From contig CM041201.1 in NCBI GenBank assembly GCA_023078555.1, positions 4,409,713 through 4,473,712 of the forward strand: a DNA stretch of 64,000 nt, in the 5' to 3' direction. Origin of the DNA: Ulva prolifera. Taxonomy: Eukaryota; Chlorophyta; Ulvophyceae; Ulvales; Ulvaceae. A program made the translations under genes and the position numbers. Of the stretch, positions 47,354-60,732 are shown piece by piece. The notes under the pieces were generated by a model. The model searched no databases, was not told the DNA's origin, and was given only the letters and a program-made list of their open reading frames with translations. How positions within the stretch are numbered: position 1 is the stretch's first letter; every line of letters begins with the position of its first letter.

Positions 47354-50300
47354 TCAATGCGCACTGCCTGCAATGCCAGCACTGCCATGCACATCTAAAA
47401 GATGTTGATTGGCAGCCACGAACAGTGGATACTGCTGAAAGTGGGGCGGCATCTGTACGCCTTCACTGAAGTAGCCACAAATTCTTCTCATCATTTGCAA
47501 GCTGACGTTCGTCTCATCCTGCTCATCAATGTTCTTCAGGTGTTCAATGTGTAGTGCGACGCTGCCAGCCACTGCCTGTGGAATGGCAATCCCTGACAGG
47601 AATTTCCCATGTGCATAGTATGTCGTCAGCAGGTTGTTCAGCCGTTTATGTGTGCCATACAGAAGGATGATCCCAAGGTCATAAGCCTGCTGTGCCTCTT
47701 GAAGAGTTTGATAGGTAGAGAATGACTGCATTCCAGGCAACATGACTCAGGAGTCATCAGAATGCCATGAATGCTCTCGTACAATAAACCATAGAAGCCA
47801 CAGTACTTTGCAACAGCCAGTAACATTTGTGCATGACCTTGCATCACTGCATGCTGACTGATTTTTCTGTAGGACCCCAACTTCTGCAGATTCACAGCAC
47901 ACCTTGATGCCTGATTGTGTTACCCGTGCCTCCCAGGTGCGTACGACTCCATCTTTGCGAGATTTTTTGGGGTAAACGCCCAGGCGGCTGCGCTCTCCAA
48001 GTTGCGTACCTTCTGCTGCATGCAGACGCTGGAATCCTGTGATCATCATTTGCGTGACGTACTCTCGAGGTGTGAGGACATTGCGCATGTGCTCATCTTC
48101 TTCGTCAACGTAGTCACTTAACTTGAACTGCACATTTCTGTCCGAGAAATAAATGTCTGTGCATGAGCAATGATAGTCTAGCAGCTTGGAGCTGTATAAA
48201 GCAGCGATTCCAACACACTGTGTATCGTGCATGCAGAGCCACCAGAGCATCCGTTCTTGGGCTCATGTGCACCACATGATGCAGCACGTGCATATATACT
48301 CAAGGCATGATGCACTTCCTGTTTCGCAATTGCCTGATCAAGAGTCAGACTTCCCTGTTTGAGTTACAGTGGCCACAGATGGCGGAGAAAGTTTTGCAAG
48401 TTGTGCCCTGTGATAAGGCGGTACATAAATAAAATTGTTCAGGATCTATGGAGTACTGTGATTGTTTCCGGTCAGCTGTCGTGCACTGAGTGACATCAAC
48501 TGTGTGTTCAGCAGCCAGCACTGATGCAGGCTTGCAAAACAGAGTTGCCTCTCAACTTTGTCTGTGGCCATAGCTGCTGCACCTGAGCTTTGAAGTGCAT
48601 TAAGTAGGCACAGAGATCGCACATTCAGCAGTCTGTCAACTTCATCATCTGGAAGCTTTCCCTTCAGGACCTTCAAAATGACTCGATCTATCGCCCTCGT
48701 GGCCATTTCTTTTGCCGCTAACTTGTCCTCTGGTCTATCGACAACATATTTGAACAGCCCAAGATAGTATTGTGTTTGAGAGTCTTCCAAGTCCGGCTTG
48801 CCTCTTGTCTTGAGAAGCTTGCGGTAGGGCTCCAGGGCAATCTGGGCTTCATATGCATTGGCCAGCTCCCTGGATGCCATGGCCCCAGCTGTCACCTTAA
48901 AGGGGAACTGTTGATGCTGGTCACACCATACCTAAGCATGAACTCCAAGCACGGACAAATACATGACGATATATCTCATGGTACAGCACGCTTAGCGTAG
49001 TCATTGTGGTCGTGACGAAGATCTGGGCTCCCATGGGGTGCACTGGTCAAAGAACAGCACGCTTGTGTGAGTTCACACATAATATCTTCAGAAAAATTAC
49101 AGGCTCTGCACAGTTTGCCCAGCCCCAGACTATCCAGTAGGTCAGCATTTTCGGGGGCCCTACATTATGTTCCGTATCTGAGTCAGCACAGTAACATACT
49201 TGTGATATATGCCTTTTACCATGCTCGCTGATGTGCTCTTTCTGGCCTTGCTGCCGGTGCGGCCACCTGACCGCATGGTGGGGGTATCAGCATCAGAGTC
49301 CGACATGCGATCCGCGAGCTTCTGTCGCGATGCACCCCGCTTCGTTGCTGAAGCTGCCTGCTTTTTAGTCCCACTGCGCTTTTTAGATTTTTGGGTCCTC
49401 TTCCTGCCAACCTTCCCATCGAAGGATGGGTCCCCATGGCCAATATCACCTACACAGGTGCAATGTTGCCCGAGGTTGTCTTGCAGGCCGGCAGTGCTGC
49501 AGTGCAACACTGCCAGCCATTGATGCAGACATGAGGTACTTCTGCCTAGCACGGTCCCATCGACCTGTGGACTGTATGCTGCACGAGGACAAATTTAAAA
49601 ATATTGCCTCAACAACACAATCGGCGGCACTGCAACACGGGATGCTTGATCAAAGCATACCGGCAGAGGTGTCAGACACATCCAGACCTTGTGGACGATA
49701 GTCAGAATCTGAGCGACGTCGTCGTGCACTGGGAGCGATATCGATTGCCTTCACCACGATAGTCTCGACAAGCGCTTCAGCCGCCTTCGCTGCCTTCCGG
49801 CGAACCCTCACCTGAGGAGATCTTCCCTGCCTGCCTGTTTGTGCATCAGGTCCAGCTGTGTCTGTGCCATCCTGGCCCTTGTTTTTGCCTTGGATGCTCT
49901 CATCACCGTTGGTGGCGCCGCCACACGCATCGTCAGTGGTACAAACTCCTCCTGCAGCTGCATGATCCTGCGCGTCTGTCCTGTTGCGCCTGTCCATATC
50001 GGAGGCCATGCGGTGCAATTTGTAGCATGCAGTGTGTGCCACAGAGGATGTTGCAGCTGTCAGCAGACGAGCCGCTCCACTGACATCATCAACACGTCTA
50101 GTGCACACCAGCATCGTCCGCCACATGTGCACTGCCGCCTGCAGCCGACCCACCAGGTGCACTGCGCACTGGGTCAAACGTGACCGCTTCGCCAGCTGTA
50201 GACTTGGAGGGATGTTGAGAACGCGCATGCTGCAGCAGGTCTCGCGCCTGGGTGTTGTTGGGGAGGTCAGAGGGAACCATGATGTGGGTGACGTTTGCAT

Positions 50301-50475
50301 GAGGCAGTGCTCTGCTAGCTTGGCCCTGTGTTGGAGCTGTGGGAGGACCATTCCGCTCGGCATCAGAAGACTGGGTCGTAGGTGATATGGAAGGATCTTG
50401 TGTGTCAGACTCGTTTGACTCTGATGTGGCTTCGACATGCTCAGCGGCGCCAGGGCAACCTGAAACAGGCAGCAA
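47354..50475 (-). CDS. Protein with divergent AP2/ERF-like DNA-binding domain, multi-exon
   Basis: Minus-strand exons that join in phase: about 50160-49661, 49449-49220, 48895-48623, 48127-47903 and 47725-47354 (stop). The domain is split by the last intron: SRLGVYPKKSRKDG, then TWEARVTQSGIK joined to SFSTYQTLQEAQQAYDLG. This follows AP2 architecture (GVY...W.A.I...G....F.T..EAA.AYD), with the usual YLG before the F replaced, so the domain is divergent. Upstream exons are basic and Ser/Ala-rich with a nuclear-localisation-like stretch (GRKRTQKSKKRSGTKK), fitting a nuclear DNA-binding protein. Algal AP2 proteins often carry such unstructured arms. The 5' end is uncertain: two frames overlap between 50098 and 50475, one starting MLPVSGCPG at 50475, and I could not place the join. 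Confidence 0.55.
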
Positions 50476-53203
50476 AGGTGCTAGTCAGCTTCCTGCGAGC
50501 ATGAGGCTCTGCTCTGAACTGGCTCTGCACGTAGTGTGTTGTTCGCTGACAGCATGCAGCAGTGATTGCAAGTCAGGATCGTGTGTCAGCCCGGGCGCAG
50601 CTGCAGTGAATGGCTCATATAACATAGGAATGACTGTGGCCAGCTTACACAATAGCTAGACTCCAAGCCGATGCAACTGTTGATCATGACTAGCTAGTTG
50701 TATTACTCAAGAGCAAACGAGCACAGGCACACACGATGCAAAAATCTCCGCCAATTGACTAGCTGGTTGTACATCATCGTGATAGTGGCATCTGATGTGC
50801 ATGCAGTTTCCGGATAGCAGGGCCACGGTACTACTAGTAGCGTGTTAACACATGCACCAGCGGCAGTGCCATTGTGCGCCAACGGCGATCACCATGATGC
50901 CAGTCTGAAAGCTTGGACCCAATGTGACGCATGGTGCACTGCAATACGTATACGGCGCGTCTATACTTAGCTGTGTAGAAAAGCTAGCGCCCGGCACAAA
51001 AGCGTTGCAGTGCCTCCATACATGGCTAGCTATAGTGCAGTGTTAGTACCTTTCCTCAGGCTGCCGATTGCGATGCCCATGCACTGGGCGAGGTTGCAAG
51101 CATATTATATATATACTGTAGCACGACTCGGAGTACCGTGCCGGGGACATGCATGTTCACCCATGTGCGTACCTCTGCCTCCTTCAGGTTCAGCGTTGTC
51201 CGTTCTTTGTGGGGTAGTGCGGCCCGAAGATCGGCAGAGCTCAGCATTCACGTCCTCCTGGGAATGCATGTTGTCCTGCCGATGACCATGACTCGCCACG
51301 GAAGGACTGACATGTGCATCTCCTACGCGCTGGCATGCGTCCCGCAGCTTGTGTAAACAGTCGTTTTGCCCACTGGCAGCAGGAGTGCTGGCAGGTATAA
51401 GGCCCCGATCACGAGCTGGAGGCGATGGCTGTACATGTTGCTGCGAGCTCGTCACTAAAGCTGCAAGTCGTTGCTCCACAGCATCATTTTCATAGTTTGA
51501 CTGCAAATGCACAGGCCCAGCATCATGCCTTGTACTGCGCTCAGCACTGCGTTGCGGATCATGTAGGCATCAATCTGCTGATGCAGTGCAGCATAAGACT
51601 GGACGGGCTTCTTTGCATCAAAGTACACTATAGTATGTGCATATGCATGGACGAGTCCCATATGCATTCACGCCGTGCTAAAGGGCGAGTGGGCCGGTGT
51701 GACGCTGCCAATGTGGGGGGGGTGTGTGTGGTGCATGTTTTCATAGAGAATAGATTGCTGTGTTTCCTCGGACCTGTGTACTCTTCTTGGCCACAAGTCA
51801 TACACTGCAATGGGAGTCAAACACTTTGCAATTGCAATGTTAACGCTTAGCGAGATGGCTGCGGGCACGTCAATTGGAAGCCATCATGCAGCTATGGGTT
51901 CACTTCACAGCGCAAACAAACTAAGGTGTTTGCTCTCGTGTCCCGCTCATGCATCTAAGTGGAGACCAGAACTCTCCATTTCATACGTCGCGATCGATCG
52001 ATGCATGCAAACGGTGCACGTCGGCGGGATACAGTCGTCTGCGATGCAGCACATGTACAGCGTCCGTGCGTCCTCGATCATGTACTAGAGCGCAAAACAT
52101 TGTATATCGTGGATGGAACGTGGCTACGTGAAGCTGTACTCCGACCGCATCCTGCACCTCAGTGCGAATTGGCCACGTGTGCCCTCGGTTTGTCATGCGA
52201 GCGTGTGCGAGAGTATCTGACACTATGCACACGAAAGATGGAGATGTACTCAGAATTGGCAACAGACACCTGCCAGAACCGCTTATGGCATCATACACGC
52301 CTTAAATTTGGTGCAGGTGAGGTTAAGTTAGCGCGCACGCGTTTAAACAGCTTTGAAAACACACGGTGTGACGCACCATGGCAGTGTCGCAGTACCGGTA
52401 CCAACTCAGCAGCTGTGCTCCACTAGCTGCTGTGCTCGATAATTCTGTTGCATCTTGCGAATCAGTGTGGTTAAGTATGTTCCTGAGCAGGTGTCAGGCC
52501 TTCGACGTCACCGGCGCGGGGTTCCCACCACGGGTGCCCAGTGCCGCATGACGGACCTATCGTGGCACAATAAGATGAACAAGAACTATGTATGCAGTGA
52601 GACAGATGGCTGTCCAGCGTTGCAATGCTCTAATTTCTGTCAACAGTCTTGGTCTTGTTCTACCGCGTTTGGCGAACTCGAAGCTAGGGCTGCGTACGTC
52701 TGGAGAATCGCTAACAAATCTAGATAGCTGGGAGCCGCGTACGAAGCAGCTACTTTCACCTTGTATGACCGAGCACTGTCCGTTCGGGTGTGACATGGCT
52801 GTGTAGCGACCGATCTGCAGATGCATGTGTGCTGCAGCACTGAGCATGTATGTCGCTGCAAAACGAATGTACATACGTGCACATGTGCACCGTTCACCGC
52901 ACTGACGAGAAATAGTTGGCAGAAGAATGAACAGAACTGAGGTGGTCACTACGTCGGTTGTGATTTGCAATTGTTGGAAGTGCTGCACCTGGGGTAAAAA
53001 ATGGGAAGACCACTGGTGGCATGTCCACTGGCATGTGTACGAGTGCGGCACCTAACTGCCCATTCATAGCACTAGCACAACCATATTAAGGCTAGTAGGG
53101 TAGTTCTAGCGATCTTGAGGTCGTGCCTGCGGCTGCTGATGGATGCTAACTTAAACATGTTGAACATGCTTGCATGATTTGATGAATTCTCAGCCTTTCG
53201 GTG

Positions 53204-53225
53204 CACTATAGATATATCTATAGTG
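53204..53225. repeat. Perfect 22-bp AT-rich palindrome
   Basis: Outer arms CACTATAGATA/TATCTATAGTG are exact reverse complements with no spacer. Could be a dimer binding site or a transposon scar; nothing nearby decides. Confidence 0.85.
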
Positions 53226-53260
53226 TATGTGTGCCATGGTGTGTTGCAACTCGGATGCGT

Positions 53261-53278
53261 ATACGTAGATCTACGTAT
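53261..53278. repeat. Perfect 18-bp palindrome
   Basis: ATACGTAGATCTACGTAT is its own reverse complement, 35 bp from the preceding 22-bp palindrome. Confidence 0.85.
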
Positions 53279-55162
53279 TAGCTCAGCAAGCACGCTGTTT
53301 TCAGTCGCACTGTTTGGTAGAGACCCATTACGTATACTACCACTGGACACACAAGGCATGCACATCGCAACACTGCCAGTTCCAAAAGTGTTTGGACAAT
53401 ATGGACAGATACACAATGACTCCACATGTCACCCGAGTGCTCATCACCATCCATGACCCATAGCCAAAATCTAGCTGCGGTTCACAGATCTGAGCTGGTG
53501 AGAACAATAAATAATACTGTTAAGAGCTTCACAGTGCAGTATGAACCTGGAGCAGCTCCAGCTCGGGAGAGCAGCTGTGGTCACTCTCTGCGGTCGGAAT
53601 GCAGTGGTGCCGGCATGTCGTGTGTTGCAGAAGCTGACCTGTCACGACTGGGATCAGGCAATCAACCTTAAAAATTCGTACAGAAGTGAGCAGGTGTGTC
53701 CATTGCGTGATGTCGAGTCTGTCAAATCACGAAAAGACACTGCCATTGGCACAGATAAAACCTGAATGAACGGTGTAATTCACATGTTTGGCACAAAGAG
53801 ACCTTCATGTACACACAACAATGAAGTAGAGTTTGCGTGCTGGTCATGCGACCCATGCTTTGTATCAGCACGCCACCAGGCTTCAGGCCACTAGGGGACA
53901 TCAGATCAGCACCACAATTTGTGCAAATGAGTGTCTACATACCTGCGCCTCCGTAAGTTTTGTTGAAGCACATGATTTGCATCTGTCGCAGTGCAATAAT
54001 TGTGTCCAAATACAGCACCTTGTGGACTGTGCATTCTACTCACTGTACTTGATACTGACAGCCTAAGTAGAGCCTACACATCGCCACACAGCGCGTTCAT
54101 TGGCGCCCTCACGTCACACGATTATGTGTCTTTTTACCTACAATCCAAGTCGCGCGTGATGCGGCCGGAAGCGCTCTGGAGTGGCGAGAAACCAATCAAG
54201 ATTCCAATCAAGCCTCAGGCACATGCCAACTCCACAGGTTTGAGACAGCGCAGCGAGGGCCACAAGGTCGAAGTTGCACTTCATCTTTGCATGCGATACA
54301 CTGGTGAACATGTGCAAGGTCAGCGAGCACCAACACTTTACTGCTGGTCTTGCTTGTCATCAACACAAAGAGCTCATCTTTTGGATGGTCAGGTAGGCAT
54401 TCACGCAACAACAGATTCAGGTCGAATATGCTAGATATTGCACAAAGAGCTCTGTCATCCACATGAATGAAGCAGACGGTAGCAGTGTCAACTGAAACAT
54501 CGCAACAATCTGTCCAACACATGCCATGACAATGGCCAGCAAAGGCGAGTTGCACGTCTGGCGTGTAGTGGCTGCCTGAAGGATCGTTTCGCAGCCGACG
54601 AAGATCTGTTGCGTTTAGAGGCTGTGTCGCGTTCCGCGTTCGTGGGTTGCATTTCAGCTTTTGCCCTGCGCGCCGGCGTTCAAATAGCCGCGCATTCTCG
54701 CATAGCTCATCGTGCCTGTAGCCATCGCTGACTGGTCCCACCCAAGATCATTGCGCCTTCGTCGATGCGGAGAAAATCTGATCCAGCGAGGGGCGGGCGA
54801 GGCCGGCAAGCCCGTTTTGTCAAAGCCACTAGTTGCGTCAAACAGATACGCACTGCAGTTTACGGCTGCGCTATTCGACCGAGCAGAACCCCGTTTGAAA
54901 GAATCTTCTGTTGGTGTGCTGTAAAGGTTGATTTGCGAGGTCACCTCCCACCTTAGATTGGCATTTAACAGGATAGTGGAGTGATGCGCGCTTTCACGAA
55001 CGCTACACATTCAGGGCGATGTGCAGCGTCTGCGTTGCCATCAAGCCGGCCATCAGGGTGCGGTTCGGAACATTTTGTCTCCGAAGAGCATTAGTTTTGA
55101 CTAATCTTGGAGATCTGTGCACCTTCCGAACGCTGATCGCAGCCTCAGGGACCTGTTTTGCC

Positions 55163-58100
55163 ATGGCTGATGCCGTCGGAAGCCGTTTCGGGATGTGGCG
55201 ACGAATCTCGAAATTCGCGACCACAAGGCAGCCCACATGCAGGAGGAGAGTCTCATGCTCGATTGCTGCGAAGGATGTGGGCGTTGAGCTGACCCAAGAG
55301 CCGGAACGGTATGCTGTCGTAAAACGGTCTGACAGTACCGCATGTTGCTCCTGCAGAGCTCCAAGGGTCTTGAAAATGTGCAGGACTTTCGCTTACTATG
55401 ACACAGAGCAGGGAGTGCTAGACTCGGTGGACGATGAGCGGCTGGACGTTGCTCACATGCGCAAGACCAAGATTGTTGCTACCATTGGCCCCACTTCCAA
55501 CACTCAAGAGGCGATTATCGAGATGGGCGACAAAGGCCTGAATGTTGCCAGGTGCGCGATTTCCGCATGCTGTGCTCAGATGCAGTGGTGCTGCTGTGCT
55601 CCGATGCAGTGGTGCTGCTGTGGGCCAGGCTGATGTGGCGACACCCTGCACAGGTTGAACATGTCGCATGGCGACCACGAGTCTCACCGTGAAGTCGTCG
55701 AGAAAATCAGAAAGTACAACGAATTTGACAGAGGCTGCGTTGCCATCCTCCTGGACACAAAGGTGTGCTTTGACCTGACAGTGGCACATGCACAGGCCAC
55801 AGCTGCCCTTGTGCCACCACCCGCTTGCGGCGTGAACTCATCGCCTGCATGCATGCACACCCGCACCTCAGCACCAGGCAGCTTGTCTACAGCAGCAGCT
55901 ATGACTGTGCCCTTATGCTGCGCAGCATGGACAGGTTGGCGTTGCCTGCTCAACAGCAGTCTCCGCCCCTCGTACATGCATCTGCCACAGGGCACTCTGC
56001 TGAGGCCACAGCCGCACAGGCTCCATGCATCTGCCACAGGGCACTCAGTTACGTAGCAGAGACAGCATTGCGTCTCATGCATGATTATTCTCCAGGCCCT
56101 TGCCTCTGCGCGCTTGCGGTTTGCAGCAGATTGCTGCACCGGTTCCCCCTGTTCGTCCGCGACGATCCAGCCGTGACCCTGGGCGACAGCGGCCGCCGCG
56201 TGCAGGGCCCGGAGGTGCGTAGCGGGGACCTCGCAGAGCCCGCGGAGCTGGTGCCTGGGGAGGAGTGGGTCTTCACGATCAACGAGGGCGAGAAGGGCGT
56301 CGGCCGCCGCATCTCGGTGAACTACGACGGATTTGTGCACGACGTCAGCGCCGGCGACGAGCTGCTCGTGGACGGCGGCATCATGACCTTCAAGATCAAG
56401 GAGATCACAGCTACCGACGTCGTCTGCACCGTACGCATCCCCCCCCCCCCTCTCCGACGCCCGACGCCTCTTGCATGCGCGCTGGCCCGCAGTGCCTAGC
56501 GCAGCATGGGCAGCGTCCGGTTGCCCTTTCCTGTGGAGCGTGTCGGTGGTGACCGCAAACCGCAGTGGACAGCCGCAGCTGCTGCGGGGTTGGTCTTGGC
56601 GGCGCGGTGCAAGCGCACGTGGCATTGTCCTCATTCATGCAAGAACACAGCCCGGCGCAGCCCACTGGCTTATCGACAGCCTGTGCCGCGTGTCCAATGC
56701 ACGGCCTACCCGCTAGTCCCACCATTATGGGCATACTGTCTGGGGGAAGCGCATTCAGCGCCATATTGCAGTCCTTCGCTTCGCCGCTCCGTTGCGCCGC
56801 ACTGTCGGCAGTGGTGCTGCGTGAGGCCGGGTCAGCGCTGCCAGGCCGAGCGTGGGTGCAGGTTGTGGACGGCGGCACGATGGGCAGCCGGCGGCACCTC
56901 AACATCCGCGGCAAGTCGGCCAACCTGCCGGCGATCACAGAGCGCGACTGGAAGGACATCGACTTCGGCATCCGCATGGGCGTCGACTTCTACGCGCTGT
57001 CGTTTGTGCGCGACGCTGCCTGCATCTACGAGCTGCAGGCCTACCTCAAGCGCCACGGCTCGTCCGCACAGGTGTGCCTCTACCTCCGCGGGCATCCACT
57101 CTGCCGGGCAGGATGGCCACCGCCTGCGACCCCGCAGAGCCTGGAACCACTGGAGGCTCACCACAGTCCGGCCCGGCAGTTCCTGCAGGCTATCTGCCGT
57201 CGTCCTCTAGCTCCGCCTGGCTTGACCTTCTGCGAAGTGGACCTGCTTGTGTTGATGCCAACAGGCATGTGCATGCCGAGCAATGCGCTTGACGACCTCT
57301 TGGACGAGGCCGCGCACCGTCTGCGTGCCCCGCTGCTGCGCGGCCAGGGTGTCGTACAAGCCGACACGGCCGGAGGATTCCGCCAGCGGCGGCATCCATC
57401 CCCGCCGGCCACATCTGCTCCGACCTCCGACCCCCTGCGCTCGGCTGCTGTAGGTGCTGGCCAAGATCGAGTCTGCTGACGCTGTGGAGTGCCTGGACAG
57501 CATCCTGGACGCAGTGGACGGCGCGATGGTTGCACGGGGCGACCTCGGAGCCGAGCTGCCTGTTGAGTGCGTGCCGTTCTGGCAGAGTGCCATCGTCCAG
57601 GTGCCCCCCCTCTGCCCCCTGCTGCAGCTCTGCCCGTTGGTGCCGGCAGCCATGAAGTTCAGTGCTCCAAGTGACGGCCTTGCACCAGGGCCGCCACACA
57701 CTGCGCCTGCATGCTTGCTGCTTCGGAGGGCACGTTTGTTGATCTGGATTACGTTGCACACATGCGTGTCCCCTGTGTGCGCCAACGTCCAAAAGCTGAT
57801 TCAATGCTGGCCACATGGTTGTGTGACAACATGAGTTTTGGATGTGGATCAGATGCGCCTGCACATTTGTGCACTCTGGCCAGCGACCAGCAGCACGCCC
57901 TGCTGCGCGGCTGCGTGGGCGCATCCAGTTTTGCGCGAGGGCATGCCGGGAGGCGATGGGCTGCCGCCCAGGGCGCGCTGTGGTGCAGGGGTGCCGCAAG
58001 CGGGGCAAGCCGGTCATCGTCGCGACCAACATGCTGGAGAGCATGATTGAGAACCCCGCTCCGACTCGCGCCGAGGTGTCAGACATCTCGATTGCCGTGC

Positions 58101-59322
58101 GGGAAGGCACCGACGCCGTCATGCTCTCGGGCGAGACTGCCTACGGGGAGCACCCGCTGAAGTCGATGCAGACGATGAGCATCGTCGCAAAGCGCACCGA
58201 GTTCAGGTGTGTCTCCTGGCACAGCACACCCGCAGTACAGGGGTGCTGGATCTGTGCTATCCCCTCAGAATGGCTGCTGTGATTTCGAAGGGCTGCCACG
58301 ACTCCACTCTGTTCTGTGCCAGCGTACATGCACGTGCCCACGGTGGAAGCATGAGCCGAGGGGCTGCATGTGGTGGGTATCCTATGGTTGGGTCTGTTCG
58401 CCGCTGCTTGGGCTTGCGGGCCATGACTCCGACGCACATGCCTGTGGGACGCCCTGCTCGGCTCGTGTATCGTTGAATGCCGGGAGCATGGCGGCTTCAC
58501 AAACACTGCATTGCAAAACTATCGTGTGCTCACTGGCTTGCTCCCGCCTTACATTAGTGAACTTGTGATGCCTCCAGCGGAGCATCTCCACTTTGGCAGC
58601 TTTGGCCTGTGACCTGGACCACGCCGTTGCCTTGCTGACGGCTTGGCGCTTCATCGGGTCATTCTGCCGCAGCAGGGCTGTCTGAGGTTGGGCTGAGTGG
58701 CCGTGTCTGTGCAGCATGACCAAGTACCAGGGGCAGCGGCGCTTTGGGACTGAGCATGCCTTGCCCATCAACTGGATCTCCCACGAGAGCCGGGAGCGGG
58801 TGAACGAGACGTTTGCGTACCACACCACGACGATGGCCAACACTCTGGGCATCCCGGTGCTCGTGTTCACCGCCACCGGTAACATGCCTGCCCTCTTGTC
58901 ACACTACCGGCCAAACAGCCAAATCTTTGCTTTCACGGACAACGACGTTGTCAGGCGACGCATGGCGCTGTACCATGCGGTGACAGCACTGAAGGTTGAC
59001 TTCTCGCAAGGCTCAGATGCCATCATCAACAGTGCTCTCAGGGTGCGCTGTCTGCATAGCAGCCTCGATTGTTGCATGCCCAGCCACGCAATAATTTACG
59101 TGTGCATACCACCTGACCTGTACTGCACTGCTCAACCATGTCATGAATGGAGCTGGTGCCTGCAGCAGGTTTGTTTCCATACAGCAGTGTCCTTATGTGC
59201 AGGAATTGAAACTGCGTGGCCTGCTGAACACTGGTGAAGAAATTCTTGTGGTTCAGAGCAGCAAGAATTCGATCTGGGGATTCCCATGCCCACATGCCAT
59301 GATGCTGTATCAAATACCATAG
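55163..59322 (+). CDS. Pyruvate kinase, probably plastidic, eight exons
   Basis: Converts phosphoenolpyruvate and ADP to pyruvate and ATP. Exons: 55163-55551, 55654-55762, 56206-56430, 56862-57071, 57454-57600, 57989-58206, 58715-59042 and 59203-59322, summing to 1746 nt (581 residues). Seen in order: [15 protein letters not shown] (about residue 100), [25 protein letters not shown] (across a splice), the B domain, [38 protein letters not shown] (substrate and metal binding, about 336), [34 protein letters not shown], and the C domain ending in [13 protein letters not shown]. The first 100 residues are basic, Ser/Thr/Arg-rich and poor in acids at the start ([19 protein letters not shown]), fitting a plastid leader. 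ATG at 55163 was chosen as the first in-frame ATG giving such a leader. The C-terminal effector region is short. Antisense frames are shadows. Confidence 0.95.
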
Positions 59323-60278
59323 AAGCTGAACCTCGATCTGCCTTAGCGTGTCCGCCAAAGTTTCTGGCCTTATCTTGACAAGGACGGTGTGCACGTCATG
59401 TCCATAATACAGAATGTGATCTTGGTGTCATTGGGCAATGTTGCACGAGATTGTACATTGGGGCATGATCCACGACAGCTGCAGATCGCACTGGTAAAAG
59501 CCAGGTCGAATCATACACTACACTACAACCACAACCCCGTTCCATTGCGTAATGCTTTTTGCGGGTACTGAATGGGTGCTAGGTCCGGTTGAACAGTGCG
59601 TTGATAATTTTGTATGGCTGCGGCTACGCTGATGTGGATGGACTGTTGTCGAATGCACTGATTGTAAAGCACAAGTTCCTTGGTTGTCTTAATTCAGATC
59701 ATTTGTGCACGAACTTACACAGGAAGTGTCAGGTTCGCGTACACATGTCTTGGCAAGGAACGAAAGATCATCAACAAGTTCGAGTGGCAGCACTGCGAGG
59801 TGGTCATACATGACGGATACAGTACTGTTTGACTTGCAACTCGAATTATACTGGACTGCGTCATCCCCAGACGTCTGGGCGCCGGCCTCGCGCGTCGTGT
59901 GCCATCTGGCAGCTGTGGGACCACAAGCGCCGAGTATTCTTACATATTCAAAACTACATGCGCTTGTGGTTCAATGCCTCACTATGGCACCTTGGCGTTG
60001 GATGGTAGGTGTAGTCCATTCCGCGTACGTGCTTGCCACACCAGGCGGGGCTTGTTATCATGTGCTGGCCGGTCCGACCATTCTGCAACAACGCTCATCA
60101 CCTAGATGCGTATGAGAGGGCAGTTCATACACCAATATATACAGGATCAGCAACCTACAGAAATGTATATCAACTTTGTTGATTGCTGCAGAACCCGATC
60201 CCTACATCCATACCAGCTGCTCGAAGACATCAGACTGAGTACATTTCTGCACCACTGCAGATACATGTCCAGCACTGA
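59323..60278. other. Convergent spacer between pyruvate kinase and PGR5
   Basis: Both neighbours end toward this stretch, so it should hold two 3' UTRs. No further gene recognised; reading frames here lack recognisable content. Confidence 0.5.
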
Positions 60279-60732
60279 TCACGCAAGGAACCCAAGCCAT
60301 TCCCCATTCTTCTTCGCGAGACGTATTACGGCCTGCGCCTGCTTGGGACCTGCGCCAATGGTGCCGCAGAACTCCTTGATGACCTGCACACATGCAAGAC
60401 ACTGATGCAAAAATCTGAATCACATTTAGAGGGATAGGGGCTACGAGGTCACGCGGCGGGCCTTGCGCACATGCAAGGGCGAGTCAGGCATCGCGGCGTA
60501 CTTGAGAGTGCACAGAGATAGCCTTGCCCCTGAACTTATTGAAGTCCTTTGTGCCCATGATGCTCTTTGTTGCGACAACTAGTGGAGCGAAGGGACCACC
60601 GGTAGACTTGTTGCCATAGACAACTACCGACCGACGGGCATCGGCGTTTGAGGCCGGTCGTGAAACTGGGCTGAAAGCTGCCCTGTTGCTCACGGCCGCG
60701 CGGTTACCACGAACTCCTGAGATGATCGGCAT
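60279..60732 (-). CDS. PGR5: PGR5, thylakoid cyclic electron flow protein, two exons
   Basis: PGR5 supports antimycin-A-sensitive cyclic electron flow around photosystem I and builds the proton gradient; it acts at the stromal face of thylakoids. Exons 60732-60502 and 60383-60279 join in phase (CAA|GTACGC...GTGCAG|GTC), giving 111 residues. The mature core is diagnostic: GGPFAPLVVATKSIMGTKDF, FRGKAISVHSQ, then VIKEFCGTIGAGPKQAQAVI and RLAKKNGEWLGFLA at the C terminus, including the conserved Cys. The N-terminal 40 residues are Arg/Ser/Ala-rich, a plastid leader. Start MPIISGVRG at 60732 gives a leader of normal length; an upstream in-frame ATG at 60849 would add 39 residues with less leader-like composition. 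Divergent from the STI1-ankyrin gene. Confidence 0.93.

Larger units (their letters stand above)
50476..55162. other. 4.7-kb stretch with no recognised gene
   Basis: No domain, exon chain or RNA gene recognised on either strand. Reading frames up to about 175 residues occur (for example 51959-52426 plus and 54741-54208 minus) but none has recognisable content or consistent splice sites. Contains two perfect palindromes at 53204-53225 and 53261-53278. The last few hundred bases should hold the pyruvate kinase promoter. Confidence 0.45.

Noticed and set aside
51959-52426. 155-residue plus-strand frame
   Set aside because: No recognisable content, no splice context and overlapping frames on the other strand.
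55684-56634. 316-residue minus-strand frame
   Set aside because: Antisense to pyruvate kinase exons and introns; shadow.
57190-58122. 310-residue minus-strand frame
   Set aside because: Antisense to pyruvate kinase exons 5 and 6; shadow.
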